The notes under the pieces are model-generated. The model was not told the DNA's origin. It worked only from the letters and a program-made list of their open reading frames with translations, and did not search any database. The position numbers and the translations under genes were made by a program. A stretch of 40,873 nt of DNA from Rhodothermaceae bacterium bin80 (GTDB lineage Bacteria > Bacteroidota > Rhodothermia > Rhodothermales > Bin80). The stretch is from NCBI GenBank assembly GCA_002238805.1, contig MPNB01000029.1, positions 1 through 40,873 of the forward strand, in the 5' to 3' direction. Below, in pieces: positions 26,367 through 34,575 of the stretch (within the stretch, counting starts at the first letter, position 1; each line of letters begins with the position of its first letter).

Positions 26367-28358
26367 ATGAACGAAACGGCTAGTACCTATCGCAACATTA
26401 CGTACAGGCTAGTGCTTGGAAGCCAAGGTAAGGTGAAGAAGTTGGTTTATCTGATCGGAGATGCAGTGCTTCTCCTTTATTTGATTGCAATCCCCCAGAC
26501 AATTGCGCAACAAATCGAAAGAAGTACAACTGAATCCGACTGGTATGGACTGAAAGCTCTATATGCTGCTACTGACGGAGAGAACTGGAAAATCAATTCA
26601 AATTGGGATGTAAATCGCGAATACCCTCCCAGTCCCGATAGTTTAGCTGAGTGGTATGGTATCACGCTTTCGGATGGACGAGTCACCGAATTAGATCTTT
26701 CTGACAATGGATTAACCGGAGTTCTTCCCGTTGAATTGGGATATCTCTCGAGTCTCCAGGTTCTTGATCTCCAGGAAAATGAACTTTCTGGATCAGTTGG
26801 TTCGTGGATCAAGAAGCTCACTGCAATTGTTAAGCTTCGTCTTCAAAAAAATCGTCTAACCGGTCCGATACCTGATGAACTGGGGAGTTTAAGTCACCTT
26901 GAATACTTGAATCTTCGTGGGAACCAATTGGAAGGTGTTGTGCCAGAAAGCTTGGAGAAGTTGCAGAAATTACGGGGGCTATGGTTGCATGCCAACCAGT
27001 TATCCGGCCCCATCCCTCAAGGTATCGTAGAGCTTCCAAATTTGGGATGGTTGTGGCTCGGAGAGAATCCAGATCTATCAGGAGTAATTACCGTGACTGA
27101 TCCAGAACAAATGACGTCGACTGATTTCTATCTCGGGGAAACAGGTCTTTGCATTGAGTCAACAGAGGTAGCAGTAGATGAGGGTATTGAACGGGCACAG
27201 ACGGTCTCGGAGTATGCCTGTCTGTTAGCAGAGGAGTGGGACGCGCTGGAGCAGCTATATGTGACTGCGGGCGGCGACAATTGGATTGATCGAACCGGGT
27301 GGGATTTTGAAAGCCGCCCGAAGGCTGAAGCTGTTGGACAATGGTACGGTATCTCCGTGGAAGATGGCCATATTCGTACTCTGCAACTTGACCTGAATCA
27401 CCTTGACGGGTTCCTGCCTCCAGAACTAGGCTCTTTAACCAGGCTTGAGGTCTTGCGTATGGATGGAAATCCACTGCGTGGGGTCATTCCGGCAGAGCTT
27501 TATTCACTTGAGAATATGAAGGTATTTTCGGCATCCGAGACCGAGCTATGCATTCCAACCACCACTGCAGCACAATTATGGCTAGAAGAGACTCCGACCG
27601 TGATCGGACTCGAAAACTGTAGTGATCGTGAGGCGGCTCCACCTTCGTTTTCTTCTGACAGCGATCAAGGACGAGAGGTGATTCTGCCCCTTTGGCTTGT
27701 CGTAGGATTCGGACTGCTAGGAGTCCTTGGGGCAGGTGCAGCCCTGATTACAGTTTTTACTAAAACTAGAAGGTCCAAGGAACCCGAGCAGGAACTTATC
27801 GAAATTGATCGAAATGCAGACCAGTTGATGGCCATTGAGCAGCGATTAGAGGTGTTAATGGATGCGACTGATTCTATATCAAACTTGACTCAGCAGTACC
27901 TCAACCAGAGCGACATAGCTAAGGATTTTTCGTCGGCTCTCACGAGTTTGCGCAATGCATTAGACGAACGAGACCAGGAGATCAAACGCCTGAAGCGAGG
28001 CTATGATAACGCGGTATTCCGTAAATTTATCGCTCGCTTCATCCGAGTAGATCAAGCGGTTCAGTATTTTATTCAGCACACAGAGAGTTCCTCAACCCAA
28101 TTGGAATCCATTCACTCCCTTTTGGAAGATGCTTTACAGGAGTGCGATGTACAACCATTTAGTCCAGAGATTGGAAGTGATTATCGATCAGCCTTCGGCG
28201 TTGCAGAGTATCCAAAGATTTTGACTACTATTACTCGCGAGGATGATTGTCGGATCGCTGAAATTCTGGAACCGGGCTACATCATGCAAGGTGGTAAGGA
28301 AAAAGAAGTCCTGATTCCTGCACGGGTTGCCATTTATAGGTTTAAACTTGAAAAGTAG
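26367..28358 (+). CDS. Membrane-anchored LRR protein with cytoplasmic GrpE-like domain
   Basis: 663 residues. A hydrophobic N-terminus (about 24-48) acts as signal peptide. The ectodomain (about 58-420) has two cap modules, LKALYAATDGENW and LEQLYVTAGGDNW, each followed by plant-type LRRs (LDLSDNGLTGVLPVELG type). One transmembrane helix spans 439-464, followed by basic KTRRSK, putting the rest inside the cell. A coiled coil (about 470-548) leads into a GrpE-like region (about 548-663): FIARFIRVDQAVQYFI, then IAEILEPGYIMQGGKEKEVL and IPARVAIYRF, which match the GrpE beta-wing pattern (PGY, then PARV). GrpE exchanges nucleotide on Hsp70. The Hsp70 gene starts 4 bp after this stop, supporting a direct partnership. 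Not a standard GrpE: one would expect about 200 soluble residues. Confidence 0.8.
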   Translation: MNETASTYRNITYRLVLGSQGKVKKLVYLIGDAVLLLYLIAIPQTIAQQIERSTTESDWYGLKALYAATDGENWKINSNWDVNREYPPSPDSLAEWYGITLSDGRVTELDLSDNGLTGVLPVELGYLSSLQVLDLQENELSGSVGSWIKKLTAIVKLRLQKNRLTGPIPDELGSLSHLEYLNLRGNQLEGVVPESLEKLQKLRGLWLHANQLSGPIPQGIVELPNLGWLWLGENPDLSGVITVTDPEQMTSTDFYLGETGLCIESTEVAVDEGIERAQTVSEYACLLAEEWDALEQLYVTAGGDNWIDRTGWDFESRPKAEAVGQWYGISVEDGHIRTLQLDLNHLDGFLPPELGSLTRLEVLRMDGNPLRGVIPAELYSLENMKVFSASETELCIPTTTAAQLWLEETPTVIGLENCSDREAAPPSFSSDSDQGREVILPLWLVVGFGLLGVLGAGAALITVFTKTRRSKEPEQELIEIDRNADQLMAIEQRLEVLMDATDSISNLTQQYLNQSDIAKDFSSALTSLRNALDERDQEIKRLKRGYDNAVFRKFIARFIRVDQAVQYFIQHTESSSTQLESIHSLLEDALQECDVQPFSPEIGSDYRSAFGVAEYPKILTTITREDDCRIAEILEPGYIMQGGKEKEVLIPARVAIYRFKLEK

Positions 28359-28362
28359 CTTC

Positions 28363-29856
28363 ATGAGATCAGTCATAGGAATTGACTTGGGTACAACATA
28401 CTCGGTCGTAGCACAATTTGACGAATTTGGTAGACCTGTGATGGTCCCTGACCAGGATGGAAAGTATCTTCTGCCCTCCTGTGTTGCCCTCATTCATGAC
28501 GAGTGGCGGGTCGGGTTTGATGCCTGGGGACAATGGGCGGCAGATTATGGCATGGATCAGAAATCTTCCGCAGCGCGCTTTAAGCGCGAAATGGGAACCT
28601 CCAAGCATTATCAGGTTGGCAAACACAATTTAACTCCGGTGGAATTGAGCGGCCATATTCTAAAATGCTTAGCGACCTATACCATAGAAGCCGTAGGACC
28701 TGTTGCGCCAGTGGTGATTACAGTACCAGCAAACTTCAGTAATGAAGCTAGGCAGGCGACCATTGATGCGTCCAAGGCTGCCGGATTAGAGCTCGCCAAT
28801 ATCATTAATGAACCTACTGCGGCCGCCCTTTACTATGCCTATTCTGGCAAACTGAATCGGGCTGGGACTTATGCGGTATTTGACTTGGGAGGCGGTACCT
28901 TTGACATCACCATCGCTGAATTTGATGGGAAGTCCGTAGATGTGATTTGGAGTGACGGCATCGCGAGATTAGGAGGTGTGGACTTTGATGAAGCTCTGCA
29001 GGTCTTAGTGAAAGAAAAGTATGAGATGCTGACGGGCGAGGAGGTTTCCATAAAGAGCATGAGTCATGAAGGATTTGACTTACGTAGAATCCAAGACCTG
29101 AAACATTCACTATCACGACGGGAGAAAGTCAGTATTTTTGTGAGGGGACAGGTCGTAGAAGTAACCAGAGAGGAATTTGAATCAAAAATTGCCAACTTTG
29201 TGACACAGGTATACCTGTGTTGCGAGAATGCACTTGATGGAGCTGGGCTTGAAGCAAGTGCTATAGATGGCGTAATCCTCGCTGGGGGCAGCACTCGAAT
29301 TCCCGTGATTCAACAATGCGTACGGGGAGTTTTTGGCAAAGAACCACTGAGTATTGCCAATGTAGATGAAGTGGTGGCAATGGGTGCTGCGTTGTACGCT
29401 GGCTATAGAAGTGATCAGGATGTACTCACGAAACTTCAACAGGTCTCGGCGGCTGAGTTGAGTGTGCAGGATGTGGCAAATAAACATTTTGGAACCAAGG
29501 CTCTGGAATGGAACGATGCCTTGGGAAGACCTTCAGAAATAAATTCGATCATTATCAGAAAGGGAACACCTATCCCTTGCTCAATGACAGAATCGTACCA
29601 AACGATCACGTATGATCAGAGAGAAGTGGAGTGCAGTATCACTGAATGTGATCATGAGGAAAAGGAGTTCGACTCAAAATTTGTCAGAGTCATTGGAGAC
29701 GGCAGCCTAGAGTTGCCTCCTGGAAGGCTTCCTGGGCAGGAGATCCTTGTTACGTATCAATATGATATCAATCAAATCATGCACTGCTACTTCGAGGATG
29801 TTGAATCGGGGGAGAAGAAAGAGATCACAGTTGATCTTACGAAAGGTATTCCTTAA
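28363..29856 (+). CDS. Lidless Hsp70 (DnaK-like) chaperone
   Basis: 497 residues from ATG 28363; the canonical DnaK is near 640. The nucleotide-binding domain is complete: GIDLGTTYSVVAQFD (6-20), NEPTAAALYYAYS (149-161), VFDLGGGTFDITI (172-184), LGGVDFDEA and VILAGGSTRIPVIQQC (304-319). The usual hydrophobic linker (DVLLLDV) is replaced by LSVQDVANKHFG. A beta substrate-binding domain (about 385-497) follows and the protein ends at VDLTKGIP, without the helical lid or the EEVD/DnaK tail. It is cytoplasmic and ATP-dependent. It lies 4 bp after the GrpE-like membrane gene and upstream of two J-like proteins, so it probably serves this cassette rather than general folding. Confidence 0.9.
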   Translation: MRSVIGIDLGTTYSVVAQFDEFGRPVMVPDQDGKYLLPSCVALIHDEWRVGFDAWGQWAADYGMDQKSSAARFKREMGTSKHYQVGKHNLTPVELSGHILKCLATYTIEAVGPVAPVVITVPANFSNEARQATIDASKAAGLELANIINEPTAAALYYAYSGKLNRAGTYAVFDLGGGTFDITIAEFDGKSVDVIWSDGIARLGGVDFDEALQVLVKEKYEMLTGEEVSIKSMSHEGFDLRRIQDLKHSLSRREKVSIFVRGQVVEVTREEFESKIANFVTQVYLCCENALDGAGLEASAIDGVILAGGSTRIPVIQQCVRGVFGKEPLSIANVDEVVAMGAALYAGYRSDQDVLTKLQQVSAAELSVQDVANKHFGTKALEWNDALGRPSEINSIIIRKGTPIPCSMTESYQTITYDQREVECSITECDHEEKEFDSKFVRVIGDGSLELPPGRLPGQEILVTYQYDINQIMHCYFEDVESGEKKEITVDLTKGIP

Positions 29857-30008
29857 AGAGAATTAAGATCTGCAGCACAATGGATAGGTGCCTTATGTAG
29901 GGTCAGCTCATGACTGTGTTTGTGATTATTGTAGCAGTGATCATATTTATATTCTGAGCAGTGACTAATGAGGCTCGCGAGGATGATGTTCACGAGGATG
30001 ATGCTCAG

Positions 30009-31112
30009 ATGAGTTCCGCCATGGAAGTTCGCGTTCGTGAAACAAGCCAACATGACCTCCCGATGAGACTAATTGAGGTGCAAGGGGTATTCCCGTTCGA
30101 GGCATATTATGAAACCGTTGGGTTCTTCGTGTCTGTATTTGATTGTATAGATGACGATCTTCATCCCGTTTTTTCGACATTAGAAGCGTTTCAGGAGCCT
30201 GATACAATCGCTTATGGATCGCGCGAGGAAGTTGGAGATATATCGCCAGGGGACTACTATCCAACATGGACACCAATCGGGGCCTTCATTCCAGAAATAA
30301 TGCTGGGGGCCTATGGAGGGCATAGACAGCTCATGGCCGTTGTACGACTCGTAGATGTACACGCCAATGTAAGGGTCGAGGGGGGAAGGATTGCAGATGG
30401 GACGCGGGGAATCTTTTGGACCGGCACATTCGAGTTTACTTGTTCGCTGGGCGAGAGTGGATATGTTGACTTGTATTATCAGGAACGTCGTGAACTTCAA
30501 TCTGTCGTTGTCGAGTTGGCAGCTGCTGTCGCAATTGCAGATGGAACTCTTGATTCCGAGGAGATCGATGTGGTTCAGCAGAAGATTGAGAAATGGATTG
30601 AGAAAGCCGAATCGGTTTATGATGCCTCCAATCAAATACAACAGCGGAGTTCTTACACAGCAATAGTTGAGGATGCACTGGATAAAGCAAGAATCAATCA
30701 GATTGATACCGACGCGCTACTGAATCGTCTGCGTCGAGATGGAGACCGGAAGCTCTGGTATGAGGTCATAGAATTGTGCTATGATGTAATGGCAGCCGAT
30801 GCAATCGCAGATGTAGGCGAATTGCGGATTCTCTGCGAAATAAGTGATGCCTCAGGCATCGATGCGAGAGAAATTGAGAAGCTGCGCGATCGAAAAATCG
30901 TTGGTTTGAAGATCAAGAAAAGAGTCAAGATATCTGCATCGGAATTGTTGGGAATTGATGAGAGTTGGGATCAGACAAGAATCAAGAGGCATCTTCGCAG
31001 GGAATACAGTAAATGGAACAGTCGACTCAATACAGTTCCAGAAGGAAAAGCTCGCCAGAATGCTCAGAGTATGCTTGATATGATTGGTGAAGCGTACAAG
31101 AGCTATACTTAA
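30009..31112 (+). CDS. TerB-like protein with C-terminal J-like domain (first paralog)
   Basis: About 367 residues. Residues 1-155 form a beta-rich domain I do not recognise (FFVSVFDCIDDDLHPVFST, LGAYGGHRQLMAVVRL). Residues about 160-300 look like TerB, with AVAIADGTLDSEEIDVV and YDVMAADAIADVGELRIL, acidic residues that bind metal in the family. Residues 311-366 (LLGIDESWDQTRIKRHLRRE to MIGEAYKSY) resemble a J-domain, but HPD is replaced by residues around KWNSR. It would not be expected to stimulate Hsp70 in the usual way. The start is ATG 30009 by comparison with the paralog; an in-frame GTG at 29961 adds an acidic 16-residue lead. It lies 152 bp after the Hsp70 gene. Confidence 0.75.
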   Translation: MSSAMEVRVRETSQHDLPMRLIEVQGVFPFEAYYETVGFFVSVFDCIDDDLHPVFSTLEAFQEPDTIAYGSREEVGDISPGDYYPTWTPIGAFIPEIMLGAYGGHRQLMAVVRLVDVHANVRVEGGRIADGTRGIFWTGTFEFTCSLGESGYVDLYYQERRELQSVVVELAAAVAIADGTLDSEEIDVVQQKIEKWIEKAESVYDASNQIQQRSSYTAIVEDALDKARINQIDTDALLNRLRRDGDRKLWYEVIELCYDVMAADAIADVGELRILCEISDASGIDAREIEKLRDRKIVGLKIKKRVKISASELLGIDESWDQTRIKRHLRREYSKWNSRLNTVPEGKARQNAQSMLDMIGEAYKSYT

Positions 31113-31320
31113 TTGAAAAAATAATAGGAACTAAGCAATCAAGTTCCGAGGGTTCATCCCAAAGTATTGATTTCGGGTACTAAAAAATCAAGTTCTGCGT
31201 ATGGTAGCATGAAATTGAGTTTGTCACGAGAACGTTGAGTAGAGAAATGGATTGCACATTAAGCTCATACAGGTAGCAGAGACGCCAGAAGTCAACCCAA
31301 GTAAGTAGACGAATAACAAA
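31113..31320. other. Gap between the two TerB-J paralogs
   Basis: 208 AT-rich bp. No hairpin with a T-run and no open frame were found. It is long enough for a separate promoter, so the second paralog may be expressed on its own. Confidence 0.4.
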
Positions 31321-32685
31321 ATGTCACATGCCCAGAAAAAAGCTTCCCTGCGACTTCGGGTCCGTAGCTTAACCTTGGACGGGTGCATAGTCAAAAAAAT
31401 TGAGATAATAGGGGATTTTCCAGACAATGCATTGCGTGAGAACATTGAGTTTGTCGTATCCGTATTTGATTGTGCGGACGGCGGCATTCATCCTGTTCTA
31501 TCGACCGAAAGCGAATTTCAGGAGCAGTCTACAATGGTGTACGAATCACGCGTGAGGGTCGGCGAGATTTTACCATATATGAAGAAGATTGATGGCTGGA
31601 TGCCCGTCGCGATCTTCCCCTCAGAATTCGTACTGGGCCCCTATGCAGGGAAGAGGAAGCTCGTGGCTGTGGTACGACTCGTAAACATTGACGCTAACGT
31701 ACATATAGAGGCTGGAAGCGTTTTACGTAATAAGAATGGAGTCATATGGGTAGGTAAAGTTAACTTTTATTGCCGGTTGTATGGAGACGGGTACATTAGA
31801 ATTTCGAAGCGGTGCCGGAGGGTTGAATCGATCGCCATCAGGTTAGCAGCAGCCGTTGCGATCGCAGATGGAACGCTTGATTCTGAGGAAATAAAGGTCA
31901 TTCGGAGGCAAATAAATAGGTGGATTGAGGACTCGGAAAATCGATACGATGGTCTAGATGAAAGAAGGCGATCAAATTCCTATAAGGGAATGATGAAGCG
32001 TGCACTTATTAAAGCAAGGGCGAATGAGATTAATACGGTTTCGTTGTTAAAAAGCATGCGCATCAGTGCAGGTCGAGCAATATGGATCGATACACTGGAA
32101 CTCTGCTATGATGTGATATTTGCGAATGGGGTTGCTCATGCAAGCCAATTACGTCTTCTGCGTGAAATAGCCGATAGCTCAGGACTTGATACGAAAGAGC
32201 TCGAGAAACTACGAGATCACAAAGCTATGAACTTTGAGATCAAACCCGCGGTTGAGGTAGCGACGGAGGATTTTCTTGGAATTGACGGTAGTTGGGACCA
32301 AGCAAGAATAAGGAGACACCTTAGAATGGAATACAAGAAATGGAACGGTCGCCTTAATACGATTCCAGAGGGAAAAGCTCGCGAGAATGCTCAGAGTATC
32401 CTCAACATGATTGGTGAAGCGTATAAGAAATATACATTCTCGAAACCTACTCCACAGGCAACTTCCAAAGACGACCAAGCCTTACAGGCGGCTCCCCAAA
32501 ATGATCAAACCCTACAGGCAACTTCCAAAGACGACCAAGCTTCACAGGCGGCTTCCAAAAATGATCAAACTCCACAGGCAACTTCCAAAGACGACCAAGC
32601 TTCACAGGCGGCTTCCAAAAATGATCAAACTCCACAGGCAGATCGCTATGGGGCACAGTTAGATCTTTTTGAGAGCTTGGAATAA
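31321..32685 (+). CDS. TerB-like, J-like protein with repetitive tail and clamp-binding-like motif (second paralog)
   Basis: 454 residues, the same architecture as its neighbour. It has an unrecognised beta-rich N-terminus (1-165; VVSVFDCADGGIHPVLSTES), a TerB-like region (about 172-310; AVAIADGTLDSEEIKVI), and an HPD-less J-like segment (316-372; FLGIDGSWDQARIRRHLRME to MIGEAYKKY). Unlike the first copy it continues with a polar tail made of 10-residue repeats (TSKDDQASQA/ASKNDQTPQA) and ends DRYGAQLDLFESLE. QLDLF (446-450) fits the QL(S/D)LF consensus for binding the bacterial sliding clamp DnaN. The tail would then be a flexible tether. The paralogs probably arose by tandem duplication. 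Binding to Hsp70 or clamp is inference. Confidence 0.75.
   Translation: MSHAQKKASLRLRVRSLTLDGCIVKKIEIIGDFPDNALRENIEFVVSVFDCADGGIHPVLSTESEFQEQSTMVYESRVRVGEILPYMKKIDGWMPVAIFPSEFVLGPYAGKRKLVAVVRLVNIDANVHIEAGSVLRNKNGVIWVGKVNFYCRLYGDGYIRISKRCRRVESIAIRLAAAVAIADGTLDSEEIKVIRRQINRWIEDSENRYDGLDERRRSNSYKGMMKRALIKARANEINTVSLLKSMRISAGRAIWIDTLELCYDVIFANGVAHASQLRLLREIADSSGLDTKELEKLRDHKAMNFEIKPAVEVATEDFLGIDGSWDQARIRRHLRMEYKKWNGRLNTIPEGKARENAQSILNMIGEAYKKYTFSKPTPQATSKDDQALQAAPQNDQTLQATSKDDQASQAASKNDQTPQATSKDDQASQAASKNDQTPQADRYGAQLDLFESLE
32461..32640 (+). repeat. Three tandem 60-bp repeats in the TerB-J tail
   Basis: Three 60-bp units; the last two (32521-32580 and 32581-32640) are identical and the first differs at several bases. 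Each unit is itself two related 30-bp halves, encoding ten residues each. The near-perfect identity indicates recent expansion, and copy number is likely to vary between strains. Confidence 0.95.
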
Positions 32686-33111
32686 CACAGTCTTGTGGCT
32701 CCTACACCTCTTCTGTGCCCTCTGTACAAAGTTGAGATGCTTGAATGGGTTTGAAGTTCTTGCAGAACTTCCGTAGAAAATGGTGTCATGTGATCCAGGA
32801 GCATGAATTGGTGCTATTGTTCCAGACAACGTGCGTGATCGACACGTGTTGTCCGTTGCCTACCGAAAATATAAATTGTCGGTCTCAAGTGGGGCCTGCC
32901 GTAGTGGATTTTGCTCGTCATCCATGCGGTGGCCCTAATATCTCGTCTCTTATTGTGTCACTACGAAATGAAACTTAGGCCAGTTGGCGGGGGTGCTTCT
33001 GCGATTTACGTTTTTCAGGTACGTGGTTGGTTGCAAACATCATGCGCATTGCGCCTTATATGGTTCAAGCGCTGTTTCGTCGAACCACTCAATCTGACTC
33101 GCGAATAACAG
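32686..33111. other. Intergenic stretch between the chaperone cassette and rnhA
   Basis: A 426-bp gap. A 77-codon plus-strand frame (32745-32978, FLQNFRRKWCHVIQEHELVL) has no family I recognise. No clear terminator follows the cassette. Nothing else is identifiable. Confidence 0.4.
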
Positions 33112-33546
33112 TCAGGCACGTTTGCATGCAGCTACGGCTAACTTATCTGCGCGGTTGTTGAGCTTATTATTGGCATGGGCTTTGACCTTGATCCACTGAA
33201 CTTTATGTTTTTGAGTTTCACGCCACAGATCGTTCCAGAGGTCCTGGTTTTTTACTGGTTGTTTATTCGAGGTCAACCACCCGTTGGAACGCCATCGATT
33301 AAGCCACCCATCCGTGAATGCGCGCTTGAGGTATTGACTGTCCGTGTGAAGCTTTACAGTACACGGCTCTTTCAGCGACTGCAGTGCTTTGAGCGCCGCG
33401 GTCATTTCCATTCGATTGTTTGTGGTTTGGGGTGATCCACCTTTAAGAACGCGCTCGTGTTTATTATAGCGAAGGATTGCGGCCCAGCCGCCTCTGCCGG
33501 GATTACCTTCACAACTACCGTCGGTGTAGATCGTTACTGTCTTCAT
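33112..33546 (-). CDS. rnhA: Ribonuclease HI
   Basis: 144 residues. It cleaves the RNA strand of RNA-DNA hybrids. The catalytic set is complete and aligns almost residue for residue with the E. coli enzyme: Asp9 (YTDGSCEGNPG), Glu47 (NRMEMTAA), Asp69 (HTDSQYLK), His124 and Asp134 (AHANNKLNNRADKLA). Its ATG is only 15 bp from the divergent obg start, so the two promoters must overlap each other's coding regions or both transcripts are nearly leaderless. Confidence 0.95.
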   Translation of the reverse strand: MKTVTIYTDGSCEGNPGRGGWAAILRYNKHERVLKGGSPQTTNNRMEMTAALKALQSLKEPCTVKLHTDSQYLKRAFTDGWLNRWRSNGWLTSNKQPVKNQDLWNDLWRETQKHKVQWIKVKAHANNKLNNRADKLAVAACKRA

Positions 33547-33561
33547 TATCGGGTTTTATTA

Positions 33562-34575
33562 ATGCGGTTTGTAGATCAGGTCACCATTCATGCAAGAAGT
33601 GGTCATGGAGGCGCTGGCTGTGTGGCGTTCCGCCGCGAAAAATACGTTCCCAAGGGTGGTCCGGCGGGTGGCAATGGAGGTCGGGGTGGTTCCGTGATCC
33701 TGATGGCTGATAAACATCTTTATACACTTTTAGATCTGCGTTACAATCCACATCAGCGAGCGCCCGGGGGAGAAGCCGGTCAAGGTAATAATCGCGCAGG
33801 CAAAGATGGTCGTGATCTGATTATACGCGTGCCCTGCGGTACCATGGCCCGATTGTCTGAGGAAGGCAGCTTGTTGGGCGAGGTCCTGACACATGGTGAT
33901 CAACTTATGCTGGTTGAAGGGGGGCGTGGTGGCAAGGGTAATACTTTCTTCAAGTCTGCGACACGTCAGTTACCCCGATATGCTCAACCCGGAGAGCCAG
34001 GAGAAGAAAAGACGGTTCTTCTGGAGCTCAAGATGCTGGCCGATGTCGGGTTGGTTGGTTTTCCAAATGCGGGAAAAAGTACGCTCGTGGCATCGGTTTC
34101 CTCTGCCCGTCCCAAGATAGCTGATTATCCATTCACAACGCTTGTGCCAAGTCCAGGAGTAGTCAGGGTGGAGGACTATGAATCGTTTGTCATTGCTGAT
34201 ATTCCTGGCATTATAACGGGGGCCAGCGAAGGCAAAGGGCTCGGACTACGTTTTTTGAGACATATTGAACGCAATGCGGTGCTTCTGTTTGTAATACCAG
34301 TTACGTCGGAGGATATTTTTGCTGAATTTAGGAGTTTGATGCGGGAGTTGAACAATTATGACCCGAAACTCTCAGATAAGCGTAGATTTATTGCACTGTC
34401 TAAGGCAGATTTGATTCCCAAGGAAGACTATGCCGATCGCCTTGCGCGCGTTCGTGCCAAACTTGACACCAACGAGACGGTATTTTTGATCAGTGCAGTG
34501 ACCGGTTTTGGGTTGGGTATGCTCAAGTATGAGCTATGGAACTGCGTTCAAGAGGTACGTCTTGGAGATGGATAA
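33562..34575 (+). CDS. obg: Obg/CgtA GTPase
   Basis: 337 residues, an essential GTPase in late 50S ribosome assembly and stress signalling. The glycine-rich OBG domain (1-155; GGPAGGNGGRGGSV) precedes the G domain with G1 GFPNAGKST, G3 DIPGI, G4 as SKAD rather than NKxD, and G5 SAVTGFG. The C-terminal OCT domain is absent, as in many species. I chose ATG 33562 because the OBG domain starts at once with MRFVDQVTIHARSG; the longer frame from 33457 would overlap rnhA. It overlaps the next gene by 8 bp, so coupling is likely. Confidence 0.95.
   Translation: MRFVDQVTIHARSGHGGAGCVAFRREKYVPKGGPAGGNGGRGGSVILMADKHLYTLLDLRYNPHQRAPGGEAGQGNNRAGKDGRDLIIRVPCGTMARLSEEGSLLGEVLTHGDQLMLVEGGRGGKGNTFFKSATRQLPRYAQPGEPGEEKTVLLELKMLADVGLVGFPNAGKSTLVASVSSARPKIADYPFTTLVPSPGVVRVEDYESFVIADIPGIITGASEGKGLGLRFLRHIERNAVLLFVIPVTSEDIFAEFRSLMRELNNYDPKLSDKRRFIALSKADLIPKEDYADRLARVRAKLDTNETVFLISAVTGFGLGMLKYELWNCVQEVRLGDG

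Noticed and set aside
33457..33561. N-terminal extension of obg
   Set aside because: It is antisense to the rnhA start and not part of the OBG domain; the domain begins at ATG 33562.
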